64,000 nt of DNA from Erwinia sp. 198 (GTDB lineage: Bacteria; Pseudomonadota; Gammaproteobacteria; Enterobacterales; Enterobacteriaceae), in the NCBI RefSeq assembly GCF_003937915.1, contig NZ_RHUM01000002.1, positions 1-64,000 of the forward strand, given 5' to 3'. Of the stretch, positions 27,021 to 35,117 are shown one piece after another. How positions within the stretch are numbered: the stretch's first letter is position 1; the number at the start of each line of letters is the position of its first letter. The position numbers and the translations under genes are program-made. The notes under the pieces were generated by a model. The model saw nothing but the letters and a program-made list of their open reading frames with translations, searched no databases and was not told the DNA's origin.

Positions 27021-28568
27021 TTACACTTCGGACAGACGGAAGGTGGAAACAGAGTGGTTAAGGAAGTGCACCTGCTCTTCCAGCGAGGCGGAAGCCGCTG
27101 CCGACTCCTGCACCAGCGCGGAGTTCTGCTGGGTCACGCTGTCCATCTCGGTTACCGCCTGTTCAATCTGGCTGATACCGCGGCTCTGCTCGTCAGACGC
27201 GGTCGAAATATGATCCATCAGTACATCGACCTGACTTACCGAGGCGATAATCGCGCCGATAGCGTCGCCGGTACGGCTGACCTGATCGGAGCCGGCTTTG
27301 ATATTGGCGACCGATTCGGCAATCAGGCTTTCAATTTCTTTTGCCGCTACCGCGCTGCGCTGCGCCAGGTTGCGAACTTCGCCCGCCACTACCGCGAAGC
27401 CGCGGCCCTGTTCACCCGCGCGCGCCGCTTCCACTGCCGCGTTCAGCGCCAGGATATTGGTCTGGAAAGCGATACTGTTAATCACGCCGGTAATGTCTTC
27501 AATCTTCCTAGAGCTACTGTTGATTTTGCCCATGGTGACGATGACTTCCTGCGAGACTTTTTCGCCGGTTTTCGCGTTCTTCACCGCTTCGCTGGTCAGG
27601 CGGCTGGCTTCAAAGACGTTTTCGGTATTCTGTTTTACCGTCGCGCCCAGCTCTTCCATGCTGGCGGCGGTCTGCGTCAGCGCAGCGGCCTGCTGCTCGG
27701 TACGCGAAGCCAGATCGACGTTACCGGCGGCAATTTCCTGCGAGGCGTGCGACACGGTCTGCGTGGAGTTACGCACCTGGCTGATGATATCGGTCAGCGA
27801 GCGGCGCATTTGCTCCATGGTGCCCATCAGATCCTGAATTTCGCTGCGGGAAGAGGCCACCACCGGCACCGGTGTATCCAGGATACCCTGAGCAATCTGG
27901 CTGCAGTGCGTTTTAGCGCTGTCCAGCGGGCTGAGCACGTAGCGCTTCAGAAACATCAGTACGCCTGCGATAACCACCAGGAACAGCACGCCGAAGGCGA
28001 CGATCAGGCCGATACCAAAGGTGAAGTGATCCTGCGCGTCGCTGTTCAGGCGCTTCGCGTACTGCTCGTGCAGCGCAAGCACTTTATCCAGCACGACTTC
28101 ATACTGGTGATCCAGGCTGATTACGGTCGGCAGCTGCGCTTTAAAGCGCGCCTGATCGTTGGTTTTAGCCGCGTCCAGCAGCGGATCGATACCCTGACGG
28201 CGGTAGGTTTCATAGGTGGTGCGATACTCATCGGCCAGGCTGGCTTCGCCATCCAGCTTCGGCGCGGCCAGATAGGCCTGGAAAGCTTTATCCGCTTTGC
28301 CCAGCACCTCGTTCAGCCCGCTAATCGTCTGCTCAGACTGCAGATTGCCGCTGTTTTCCATCGTTTTCATATTTTCCATCAGGCGTACGCGCAGGGTACG
28401 GCTGTGGTTAATAGGATCGATAATAGACAGCACTACGCGGATCTCTTTATTCACGGCATCCAGTGACGTATTGCTGCGGGTTAGCAGCCAGACGTTAGCG
28501 ATCATGCTGGTAAAAAAAATGATAAACAGGAATAGCAGAACTAAAAGCGACGATCTTTTCAGGGACAT
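27021..28568 (-). CDS. Methyl-accepting chemotaxis protein, Tar/Tsr type
   Basis: The 515-residue receptor has membrane helix 1 at about 7-29, a TarH-like four-helix periplasmic domain (about 35-190), helix 2 (about 192-214), a HAMP, and a signalling domain with [35 protein letters not shown] (shown only in part by its key core [16 protein letters not shown]). It lacks the C-terminal NWETF-type tether for CheR, ending FRLSEV. A FliA promoter lies just upstream (28602-28628). The neighbouring CitMHS transporter makes citrate or another carboxylate a candidate ligand, but this is inference only. Confidence 0.92.
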   Translation of the reverse strand: MSLKRSSLLVLLFLFIIFFTSMIANVWLLTRSNTSLDAVNKEIRVVLSIIDPINHSRTLRVRLMENMKTMENSGNLQSEQTISGLNEVLGKADKAFQAYLAAPKLDGEASLADEYRTTYETYRRQGIDPLLDAAKTNDQARFKAQLPTVISLDHQYEVVLDKVLALHEQYAKRLNSDAQDHFTFGIGLIVAFGVLFLVVIAGVLMFLKRYVLSPLDSAKTHCSQIAQGILDTPVPVVASSRSEIQDLMGTMEQMRRSLTDIISQVRNSTQTVSHASQEIAAGNVDLASRTEQQAAALTQTAASMEELGATVKQNTENVFEASRLTSEAVKNAKTGEKVSQEVIVTMGKINSSSRKIEDITGVINSIAFQTNILALNAAVEAARAGEQGRGFAVVAGEVRNLAQRSAVAAKEIESLIAESVANIKAGSDQVSRTGDAIGAIIASVSQVDVLMDHISTASDEQSRGISQIEQAVTEMDSVTQQNSALVQESAAASASLEEQVHFLNHSVSTFRLSEV

Positions 28569-28601
28569 CTGATTAGCCTTAAAGAAAATAGGATGCTTTC
28601 T

Positions 28602-28628
28602 CTATCGGCAAATTGCGCTAAAGATTTA
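28602..28628 (-). promoter_or_regulatory. Sigma-28 (FliA) promoter of the chemoreceptor gene
   Basis: Read on the minus strand, TAAATCTT, an 11-bp spacer and GCCGATAG match the enterobacterial FliA consensus (TAAAGTTT-N11-GCCGATAA). It ends 34 bp before the ATG at 28568, so the receptor is expected to be a late flagellar gene. Confidence 0.8.
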
Positions 28629-28693
28629 GTCTTATGGCCGGTGGGGCAGAGGAATATATCGGCTGTCAGGCAAAATCAAAGGGTTGTACAGAG

Positions 28694-28917
28694 GTGACAC
28701 GGTAACGCAATGCTTTCGTGTTGGTACGAATGCATCCATAGCTTATGAAAAGCAGGATTATTAAAGAACATAATTAAAAGGAGGGTGCTAACGATTTGCG
28801 TGACGGTGTCACTTATATTAACGGGATAAAAAGATATGTTCACCTTTATTTGTTACGCTGTCACAAAATAAGAGATGCTGACAGGAAACAATGGTCCTTT
28901 ATAAGTGACGCTGTCAC
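28694..28917. promoter_or_regulatory. Array of four 13-bp palindromes GTGAC-N3-GTCAC, about 53-bp phased
   Basis: The copies are at 28694-28706 (GTGACACGGTAAC), 28800-28812 (GTGACGGTGTCAC), 28852-28864 (GTTACGCTGTCAC) and 28905-28917 (GTGACGCTGTCAC). Distances between starts are 106, 52 and 53 bp, close to multiples of five helical turns. The N3 or 5-base gap differs from a CRP site. The array is between the chemoreceptor (start 28568) and the CitMHS gene (start 29337). Confidence 0.65.
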
Positions 28918-29336
28918 ATAAAAGCAGTACTGATCCCTGTAAAAAGAGTGCCGGGCTGCCGCATCTCGCTGTCCGGTGTCGTAATGTATCACCTTTACTG
29001 CAGTCGAAAACGCATCCGAGCGCTACACAGGGCCCACGTTTTACCCTTTCTTCTCTTCCCTCTTTCAGGGCCACAGGTAGTTTGATCGCAATCACAATAA
29101 CCCGCTTTTACGGCCGGTAAAGCCGATCGTCGTCACTGTTCTTTGTTAAAAAAATGATGATTTTTTATTACATATTATTATCAACATTCGGGTGGTACAG
29201 CCATAAAACAATAGCTTAACGCGACAGGCGGAAACGCCCGTCTTACTTTTTATACCTGCCCGGATTTGAACGATAACTTTTGCTGATGGCCGTCGTGCCG
29301 CAGCCCGCGATAAGCATTCGAAAGAGGGGAAGTAAT

Positions 29337-30650
29337 GTGCTGACCATACTGGGTTTTTCGATGGTGACCTGTTTCATGTACCTGATCATGACCAAAAGGA
29401 TGTCGGCGCTGATCGCGCTGATTATCGTGCCGACGGTCTTCGCGCTGGCGGCAGGTTATTATCATGGACTTGGCGAAATGATGTTGAATGGCGTAAAAGC
29501 GCTGGCGCCGACGGGCGTGATGCTGACCTTTTCCATTCTCTACTTCGGCCTGATGATCGACGCCGGGCTGTTTGACCCGCTGGTACGCTTTATCCTGAAA
29601 ATCGTGCGCGGCGATCCGCTTAAGGTACTGGTAGGCACGGCGGTTCTGACGCTGCTGGTCTCGCTGGACGGCGACAGCTCCACTACCTATATGATTGCCG
29701 TGGCGGCGTTTCTGCCGCTCTATCGCAAGCTGGGCATGAATGTGCTGGCGATGACCTGTCTGGTCAACCTTGCCAGCGGCATTATGAATTTGTCGCCGTG
29801 GGGCGGCCCAACGGCGCGCGCGGCGGCGGCCTTACATATTGATGCGCTGGACATCTTTATCCCTATGCTGCCCGCCATGTTTCTGGGCTGCGTCACGCTT
29901 GTCGGGATGGCGGTGCTGTTCGGCATCCGCGAGCGCAGAAGGCTGGGGGTAATGAAACTTGATAACGATCATCTGGATAATATCGAGCTGGGTCTGGGCG
30001 ACGCGCAGGAATGCGAAGCGAACCGGCGGCCAAAAATGTTCTGGCCTAACTTTATCCTGACCACCGTGCTGCTGGTGCTGCTGGTTACCGGACTGATGCC
30101 TATCCAGATCCTGTTTATGCTGGCTTTTGCTATCGCGGTAATGCTGAATTACCCATCGCTGGAACAGCAGAAAGCACGTATCAATACCCATGCAGGCAAC
30201 GTGCTGGCGGTCACCTCGCTGATTTTCGCCGCCGGCGTGTTTACCGGCATTCTGTCCGGCACCGGCATGGTCGACGCGATGGCGAAAAGCCTGCTGGCGG
30301 TGATCCCACATAGCTTCGGGCCTTATCTGGCGATCTTCACCGCGCTGGTCAGCCTGCCATTCACTTTCTTTATGTCTAACGATGCGTTCTATTTCGGCAT
30401 CCTGCCGGTGATTGCCCAGACGGCGCTGAACTATGGTATCAGCGCAGAAGAAATCGCCAGGGCCTCAATCATCGGCCAGCCTTTCCATCTGCTCAGCCCG
30501 TTAGTGCCTTCGGTATATCTGCTGGTTGGACTGGCGAAAGTGGATATTGGCGACCATCAGCGCTTTGCCATTAAGTGGGGGATCCTGGTCAGTATGGCTC
30601 TGCTGGCAGGCGGCCTGCTGTTTGGCGCCTTCCCGTTCTATAGCCGCTGA
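29337..30650 (+). CDS. CitMHS-family citrate:proton/metal symporter
   Basis: The 437-residue transporter starts LTILGFSMVTCFMYLIMTKRM and has about 12 hydrophobic segments. It shows family features SLDGDSSTTYMIAVAAFLP and NLASGIMNLSPWGGPTARAA. Members import citrate complexed with divalent metal ions, or related carboxylates. I take the GTG at 29337-29339 because GAGGGGA lies 7-8 bases upstream; a TTG at 29280 would add 19 residues of non-membrane sequence. It has a long regulatory upstream region. Confidence 0.85.
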   Translation: MLTILGFSMVTCFMYLIMTKRMSALIALIIVPTVFALAAGYYHGLGEMMLNGVKALAPTGVMLTFSILYFGLMIDAGLFDPLVRFILKIVRGDPLKVLVGTAVLTLLVSLDGDSSTTYMIAVAAFLPLYRKLGMNVLAMTCLVNLASGIMNLSPWGGPTARAAAALHIDALDIFIPMLPAMFLGCVTLVGMAVLFGIRERRRLGVMKLDNDHLDNIELGLGDAQECEANRRPKMFWPNFILTTVLLVLLVTGLMPIQILFMLAFAIAVMLNYPSLEQQKARINTHAGNVLAVTSLIFAAGVFTGILSGTGMVDAMAKSLLAVIPHSFGPYLAIFTALVSLPFTFFMSNDAFYFGILPVIAQTALNYGISAEEIARASIIGQPFHLLSPLVPSVYLLVGLAKVDIGDHQRFAIKWGILVSMALLAGGLLFGAFPFYSR

Positions 30651-30675
30651 CCCTCCGGATGCGTCGGCGATTTAT

Positions 30676-30691
30676 TGTGATTGCCATCACA
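30676..30691. promoter_or_regulatory. Strong CRP-binding consensus
   Basis: TGTGATTGCCATCACA has both perfect TGTGA and TCACA arms with a 6-bp spacer. It lies 26 bp past the CitMHS stop and about 112 bp before the next small gene, which it probably controls. Confidence 0.7.
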
Positions 30692-30803
30692 ATAAGTCGC
30701 CCGGGCCGGGTGGCCCAATGGCGATACGACGTTTCAGGATTAATACTTTTGGTCGGCTTTTCCTTCAAGGCGGAAAAGATGCTGGTTTAAAAAGCGAGGT
30801 CTT

Positions 30804-31013
30804 ATGAAACGTGATGTATTGAGCGAAGAATATTATGACGAAGTCTGTCGGGTGATTGGCGATGCGGCCATCGTGCTGGCTGAAAGCGGACACAATACCA
30901 GCCGGGATATCCTGGCAAACCTGCTGGTCAGAACGCGCCATGAGCGAACAGATGCAGATCGGGACGAGCAGAAGGTGCTGGAACACGCGATTCGTCTGAT
31001 AAAACCTGATTAA
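30804..31013 (+). CDS. Small AriR/YmgB-like helical protein
   Basis: The 69-residue protein is all-helical in look, with LSEEYYDEVCRVIGDAAIVLAESGHN followed by SRDILANLLVRTR (cited in part). This resembles the biofilm/acid-resistance connector family of E. coli (YmgB/AriR, YcgZ). A GCGAGG site precedes the ATG. Its upstream zone has a strong CRP motif, and its stop lies inside the terminator hairpin. The family link is from overall pattern and remains tentative. Confidence 0.65.
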   Translation: MKRDVLSEEYYDEVCRVIGDAAIVLAESGHNTSRDILANLLVRTRHERTDADRDEQKVLEHAIRLIKPD

Positions 31014-31025
31014 TTCAGGTTTTTT
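31001..31025 (+). terminator. Rho-independent terminator overlapping the end of the small gene
   Basis: AAAACCTGA at 31001-31009 pairs with TCAGGTTTT at 31015-31023 around TTAAT, followed by more T. The stop codon at 31011-31013 is in the loop, so the last codons form the left arm. Confidence 0.88.
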
Positions 31026-31112
31026 ACACTTTGTACCTGAAAAGTAGCGGCTTTCTGCCAGGCTTAAGTGATGCAGAAACAAGATCGGACTTTTTAAACG
31101 AAAGGAGTGTTT

Positions 31113-31508
31113 ATGAAAAAAGTGCTTACGCTGGCCGCGCTGCTTGCCCTTAGCCTGAACGTTATGGCCGAGGACAAAGGGGGATTTAAAGCGGGAGAAA
31201 CGCCGCCACCGCCGCACAAGCAGGATGCAGGCTATAAAGGCTCGGAAGATACTAACGAGAGTTTGGTGAAGTCGGTCCGCACGCTGAAGGAAGGCTCCTG
31301 GGTGACGATGGAAGGGAACATCATCAAAAAGGTTTCTGGTAATATTTATACCTTCCAGGATAAATCAGGCAATATTAATCTGGTTATTCCCGAATCTGCC
31401 TGGGGGGGAGAAAAGTACGATGCCAAAGATCTGGTACGGGTGAGCGGTTTTGTAAAACATAAAAATAAGCAAACGGAAATCGCGGTAAAACAGATTGGCG
31501 ATCCGTAA
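31113..31508 (+). CDS. YgiW/YdeI-family periplasmic OB-fold stress protein
   Basis: The 131-residue protein has a Sec signal peptide ending NVMA, a short Pro-rich linker (TPPPPHK) and a BOF/OB-fold domain. The domain contains SVRTLKEGSWVTMEGNI and the terminal VRVSGFVKHKNKQTEIAVKQI (both shown in part). E. coli relatives YgiW and YdeI aid tolerance to peroxide, acid and antimicrobial peptides. AAAGGAGTGTTT precedes the ATG at 31113; a GTG six bases upstream is less likely. It is a single-gene unit. Confidence 0.88.
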   Translation: MKKVLTLAALLALSLNVMAEDKGGFKAGETPPPPHKQDAGYKGSEDTNESLVKSVRTLKEGSWVTMEGNIIKKVSGNIYTFQDKSGNINLVIPESAWGGEKYDAKDLVRVSGFVKHKNKQTEIAVKQIGDP

Positions 31509-31517
31509 CACGCTTAA

Positions 31518-31539
31518 GGGCGAACGCTAAGGTTCGCCC
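31518..31539. terminator. Hairpin between convergent genes
   Basis: GGGCGAAC at 31518-31525 pairs with GTTCGCCC at 31532-31539. There is no good T-run on either strand, so it may terminate weakly for both the YgiW-like gene and the PncC-like gene. Confidence 0.5.
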
Positions 31540-31547
31540 AGTGCCGT

Positions 31548-32042
31548 TCAGCGTTGGTTTTGTAGCAGTTCAGTAAGATGTTGCAGAGCAAACAGGGCGG
31601 CTTTCCTTACCACCTCTTCGCAATCCCCGGAAAAATGCTGTTTTAGCGCATGCACCTCGCCATTCGGCAAGCCCCAGCCAAACCACACCGTACCCGCAGG
31701 CGTGCCATCTTCGCCGCCGTCCGGCCCGGCATAGCCGGTTACCGCAATGCTGGCTTTTTCGCCCGACACTTCTTTTGCGCCGGCCGCCATTTCGCGCGCG
31801 GTCGCCTCGCTTACCGCCGTGTATTTCTGGAGCGTTTTTTCGCTGACGTGCAGAATGCGGTGTTTGGCGCTGTCGGTATAAGTTACAAAACCGCTGGTGA
31901 AATAGCTGCTGCTGTCGCTTGCCGCGCCCAGTGCGGAGCTGACCAGACCTGACGTGCAGGATTCGGCGGCGGCCACTTTGGCCCCGGCCTGTAGTAAAAT
32001 TTTGCCGAGTCTTTCGGCAGTATTAAGTAATTCCTTATCCAT
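31548..32042 (-). CDS. CinA C-terminal domain protein, PncC/YdeJ-like nicotinamide-nucleotide amidohydrolase
   Basis: The 164-residue protein is a stand-alone CinA-C domain with AAESCTSGLVSSALG, the SFxTYT-like SGFVTYTDSAKHRIL and VTGYAGPDGG motifs. Family enzymes convert NMN to nicotinate mononucleotide in pyridine nucleotide salvage; the E. coli YdeJ paralogue has weak or no activity. The Ser in SCTSG that acts in PncC is present. It is 49 bp downstream of the alcohol dehydrogenase, likely the same transcript. Confidence 0.87.
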   Translation of the reverse strand: MDKELLNTAERLGKILLQAGAKVAAAESCTSGLVSSALGAASDSSSYFTSGFVTYTDSAKHRILHVSEKTLQKYTAVSEATAREMAAGAKEVSGEKASIAVTGYAGPDGGEDGTPAGTVWFGWGLPNGEVHALKQHFSGDCEEVVRKAALFALQHLTELLQNQR

Positions 32043-32091
32043 TGAGAGACCCCGTTGCTAGTGGCCCCGCCGCGATGACGGGGCAGAGTTG

Positions 32092-33306
32092 TCAGCTTTG
32101 TGGCACGAGTTCGGTTTTAATCCAGCCTGGCTGACGCTTGTCAAAGGCTTTATAAGCTTCAAGTACGTCGCTAAGCGGTTCTACTTTCGTTAATACCTTA
32201 ACCGGATCGATGGCACCGGTGCGTACCAGTTCCAGCAGGCCCGGTATAATAGTGTGATGGTTGCAGTTGCCCATCTTAAGGGTCAGATTTTTATTCATCG
32301 CCTTGCCGATAGGGAAAGTTTCCGCTTCCGGCGGATAAACACCGATAATGCTTAAACGGCCGGCCTTTTTCAGCGTGGCGATAGCCCATTCCAATGCCTG
32401 AGTGGGCGCGTCGCCCGGCACCCAGCTGCCCGCCTGCGGATGCGTTTCCGGCGCAACCTGATCCACTTCCGCCGCAAATTTTTCCGCTTTTTGCTGCGCC
32501 TCTTCCGCTGCCGGGCCGTGGTGCGCATGTTGGCTGTCTACACCGACCGCATCAATAGCGCAGTCCGCGCCGATGCCGCCCGTCAGACGCTTAAGGGTTT
32601 CTACCGGATCTTCTTCTTCAAAATTGACCGTGAATGCGCCCTGACGACGCGCCATAGCCAGGCGATCGGCATGGCCGTCCACCGCAATCACGCGGGCGGC
32701 ACCCTTGAGGAAAGCACTGGCGATAGCGAACTGGCCGACCGGACCGCAGCCAAAGACTGCGACAACATCGCCTTTTTTGATTTCGCCCGCTTCCGCGCCA
32801 AACCAGGCTGTGGGGAAAATATCGCTAACCATCAGCGCCTGCTCGTCGCTGACGTTATCGGGAATTTTTACCAGCGTATTGGCGGCATAGGGAATGCGCG
32901 CCTTTTCCGCCTGAAGCCCGTTTACCGGGCCTGTCGCGGCCGGGCCGCCGAAGAAACAGGTACCGGCGGCAGGCCCATTGGGGTTGGCATTATCGCACTG
33001 GGCGGTATTGCCTTCCCGACAGGGCGGACAGGTGCCGCAGGAAACGGTCGAGCAAACCACTACCCGGTCGCCGACAGCGAAATTGCGGACGTCGTCGCCG
33101 AGCGCTTCGATTACGCCAACGCCTTCGTGTCCCAGAATGGTGCCGGGCTGCATTTTACTGAAGGTGCCGCGAACAAAATGCAGATCGGTGCCGCAGATAG
33201 CGGAAGCCGTCAGGCGGATCACCGCATCGGTTGATTTTTCTATTGCTGGCTCCGGGACATCATCAAGACGAATGTCGCCGACAGCATGCCAGACTAAAGC
33301 TTTCAT
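32092..33306 (-). CDS. Zinc-dependent alcohol/formaldehyde dehydrogenase-like protein
   Basis: The 404-residue medium-chain enzyme has catalytic zinc residues CGTD (about Cys38), GHEG (His/Glu about 60) and the structural zinc cluster CGTCPPCREGNTAQC. A Rossmann motif GCGPVGQFAIA follows. Between the nucleotide domain and C-terminus is an inserted charged segment (AEEAQQKAEKFAAEVDQ) seen in the glutathione-independent formaldehyde dehydrogenase type. The substrate is unknown. Confidence 0.88.
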   Translation of the reverse strand: MKALVWHAVGDIRLDDVPEPAIEKSTDAVIRLTASAICGTDLHFVRGTFSKMQPGTILGHEGVGVIEALGDDVRNFAVGDRVVVCSTVSCGTCPPCREGNTAQCDNANPNGPAAGTCFFGGPAATGPVNGLQAEKARIPYAANTLVKIPDNVSDEQALMVSDIFPTAWFGAEAGEIKKGDVVAVFGCGPVGQFAIASAFLKGAARVIAVDGHADRLAMARRQGAFTVNFEEEDPVETLKRLTGGIGADCAIDAVGVDSQHAHHGPAAEEAQQKAEKFAAEVDQVAPETHPQAGSWVPGDAPTQALEWAIATLKKAGRLSIIGVYPPEAETFPIGKAMNKNLTLKMGNCNHHTIIPGLLELVRTGAIDPVKVLTKVEPLSDVLEAYKAFDKRQPGWIKTELVPQS

Positions 33307-33397
33307 AAGCTCTCCCTTTTTATCTATCTTGCCTGAGCGTCAGGCTTCCGCTGAAAAGTATAGATAAATTTTTACGGGAAGAAGGGGCCGGGGGCGT

Positions 33398-33754
33398 TTA
33401 ACGTTCGGCGATAAGTAATGGCCGCAATGCGGCGCCAGGCGGCGTTTTTGGAGGCTTGTCCGAATTCTGTGCCGGCAGCTCGTCCCTGAAAGCCCTGTCA
33501 AAGGGCGGCAGCAAACAGAAATCGGTGCCGCGCTGTTGATGAAACTCCGTCAGCCACTGGCTGTAAAGGGCCAGTAAGCCGTCGTGGTTCTCGCTGTCGC
33601 CGAGGCGGCGGATAAACAGCCAGCGTGGCGGCTCGGCGCGGTCGCGCACGTAGAGTTCAGGCTGGACGCTACCGCCGCAGGCAGTGATACAAACTTCGGA
33701 AAACTGGATCTTCGGCCATTGTCCCAAACGGGTCAGAAAATGTTGTTTTTCCAT
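33398..33754 (-). CDS. Hypothetical protein, 118 residues
   Basis: The product starts MEKQHFLTRLGQWPKIQF, has Cys residues and a WLFIRRLGDSENHDGLLALY core, and a Pro-rich C-terminus. The size and a Trp-rich middle recall SulA-like cell-division inhibitors, but I see no LexA site and no firm match. It stands alone between two gaps. Unrecognised. Confidence 0.55.
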   Translation of the reverse strand: MEKQHFLTRLGQWPKIQFSEVCITACGGSVQPELYVRDRAEPPRWLFIRRLGDSENHDGLLALYSQWLTEFHQQRGTDFCLLPPFDRAFRDELPAQNSDKPPKTPPGAALRPLLIAER

Positions 33755-34373
33755 GCTCCACCGTACTATGCACAGTTAAGGGGCTGATTGTGCGGCAGTC
33801 ATGCTGCGCGCTGAACCAGAATCGCTATTCCCTGAAGCCGTCCGGCCGTGGCCGAAGAAAAAAATGGTGTCCGCTCTTCGCTGGCGCGGAGCCACTGGCG
33901 GTTTAATCGATTTTGTAAAAATTCGTTAATTAAGTCCAGCTATTTGTGTGGTTATTGGCATTATCAGGAAGGTGCCAGGCCAGTATCCAGGCAGCGGCGT
34001 CCGCAACGCTGTTACGCAGAAGAAAGTAAAAAAAGAACGAAGCGGCAGTAGGTTATAACGAAACGGCAGAAATTGGTGAAGGATTAATATTTTCTTATTT
34101 GCTCCGTGTATAAGCTAATAATTCCTGAGGCGGGATAAGTATTTTTTAAATATAAAATTAAAATCGATTAGGTTTTTTTTGTGATTTATCTTGTTAATCA
34201 ACAAGATATCAGGTCATAATTTTTACTTATTTTTATGCCGCCGTTTCCTTGCAATTATAAGCGTGGCTGCTAGATTTAACTACGTAACACATTCACTGAT
34301 TTTTAATTCCCCCCGGAATTAAATAATTGAGAAAAAACCATTGAGTATTATTTAACACGAAGAGGACATTTGT
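33755..34373. other. 619-bp AT-rich gap upstream of the KGG stress gene
   Basis: From about 34080 the DNA is very AT-rich and should contain the promoter of the stress gene at 34374. A 67-codon plus-strand frame at 33848-34051 has a basic, low-quality composition and no ribosome site, so I do not call it. Confidence 0.5.
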
Positions 34374-34550
34374 ATGACTCAGCATCGTGGTAATTCAAAT
34401 TCAGGTAATTTCGCAGAAGATCGTGAAAAGGCGTCAGAAGCAGGTAAAAAAGGCGGACAGAGCAGTAGCGGCAGCGGCAGCTTTAAAAACGACCGTGAAA
34501 AAGCCTCTGAAGCCGGCAAAAAAGGTGGCGAGAAGAGCCGCCGCAGCTAA
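34374..34550 (+). CDS. KGG-repeat general stress protein (YciG/con-10 family)
   Basis: The 58-residue protein is hydrophilic and has two con-10 type repeats of the form DREKASEAGKKGG, at about residues 16-28 and 41-53. AGAGGA precedes the ATG. Enterobacterial relatives YciG and YmdF are stress-induced under RpoS and affect motility or desiccation tolerance. It was too short for most gene-size cut-offs. A 133-codon antisense frame over it is a shadow. Confidence 0.9.
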   Translation: MTQHRGNSNSGNFAEDREKASEAGKKGGQSSSGSGSFKNDREKASEAGKKGGEKSRRS

Positions 34551-34770
34551 AGTGTAATGCGCCTGCCGTGCGCAGGCTTGCCGCCATCGTGCCCTCCGGA
34601 CGGTGGCGGTTGCGCTTACCTTCACTTCCGCTCCCTCTGATACTTCCGTCTCCTGATGACCCAGCGCTGAATATTCCTCTATACTGGTTGAAGCAGAGAA
34701 ATAACCGGTATCGGCAGCAGAGCCTGTAATATGAGCTATCTGAAGATGCCCGCTCAGAAAAGGAGAGCCC

Positions 34771-35040
34771 GTGTTAAAAATGATCGCCAGCGTATTTACC
34801 AGCCCGGAAAGGTTGCTTAACGCCATGTCCCGCAACGATATGCAGGAAGCTAAAAATGACGGCGAACGTATTTTGATCGATGAGGACGGTGCGGCGTCGG
34901 TGAATTTACAAAGCCAGGAAGTTCATGAGGATTTCGCCCGCCACGTTGCCATGCTTAAGCACACGCGCAAAACGCCGCCGGACGAGGAAGAACGCAAGAA
35001 AAAGCAAAGACATGTGCTGCTGCCGGAAGAGATATCCTGA
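34771..35040 (+). CDS. Small charged protein, unknown
   Basis: The 89-residue product starts at GTG 34771 with AAAGGAG at a good distance. It is rich in Glu, Lys and Arg, with DDxDGAA-like ILIDEDGAASVNLQS in the middle and a basic KKKQRH stretch near the end. I know no family. It ends before a strong terminator. Confidence 0.6.
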   Translation: MLKMIASVFTSPERLLNAMSRNDMQEAKNDGERILIDEDGAASVNLQSQEVHEDFARHVAMLKHTRKTPPDEEERKKKQRHVLLPEEIS

Positions 35041-35086
35041 ACGCTAAGCCGTTAAAACGCCCGGAAGCAGGGACGAACTAAAAGAA

Positions 35087-35114
35087 ACCCCACGATGCCG
35101 CGTGGGGTTTTTTA
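35087..35114. terminator. Strong bidirectional terminator
   Basis: ACCCCACG at 35087-35094 pairs with CGTGGGGT at 35101-35108, followed on the plus strand by a T-run to 35113. On the minus strand it serves gcd, which stops at 35118, with TTTC and T after the stem. Confidence 0.92.
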
Positions 35115-35117
35115 TGC

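Larger units (their letters stand above)
28569..29336. other. 768-bp divergent intergenic region with several regulatory signals
   Basis: Besides the FliA promoter and the palindrome array, there is a CRP-like motif TTTGA-N6-TCACA at 29081-29096 and a strongly AT-rich tract at about 29145-29180. The latter probably belongs to the promoter of the CitMHS gene. No gene is convincing here; the short frames lack ribosome sites. Confidence 0.6.

Noticed and set aside
27003-28466. 487-codon frame antisense to the Tar-type chemoreceptor
   Set aside because: Shadow of a GC-rich conserved gene; the encoded sequence is low-complexity and Arg/His/Gln-rich.
33848-34051. 67-codon plus-strand frame
   Set aside because: Basic, unstructured composition and no ribosome site in an AT-rich promoter-like gap.
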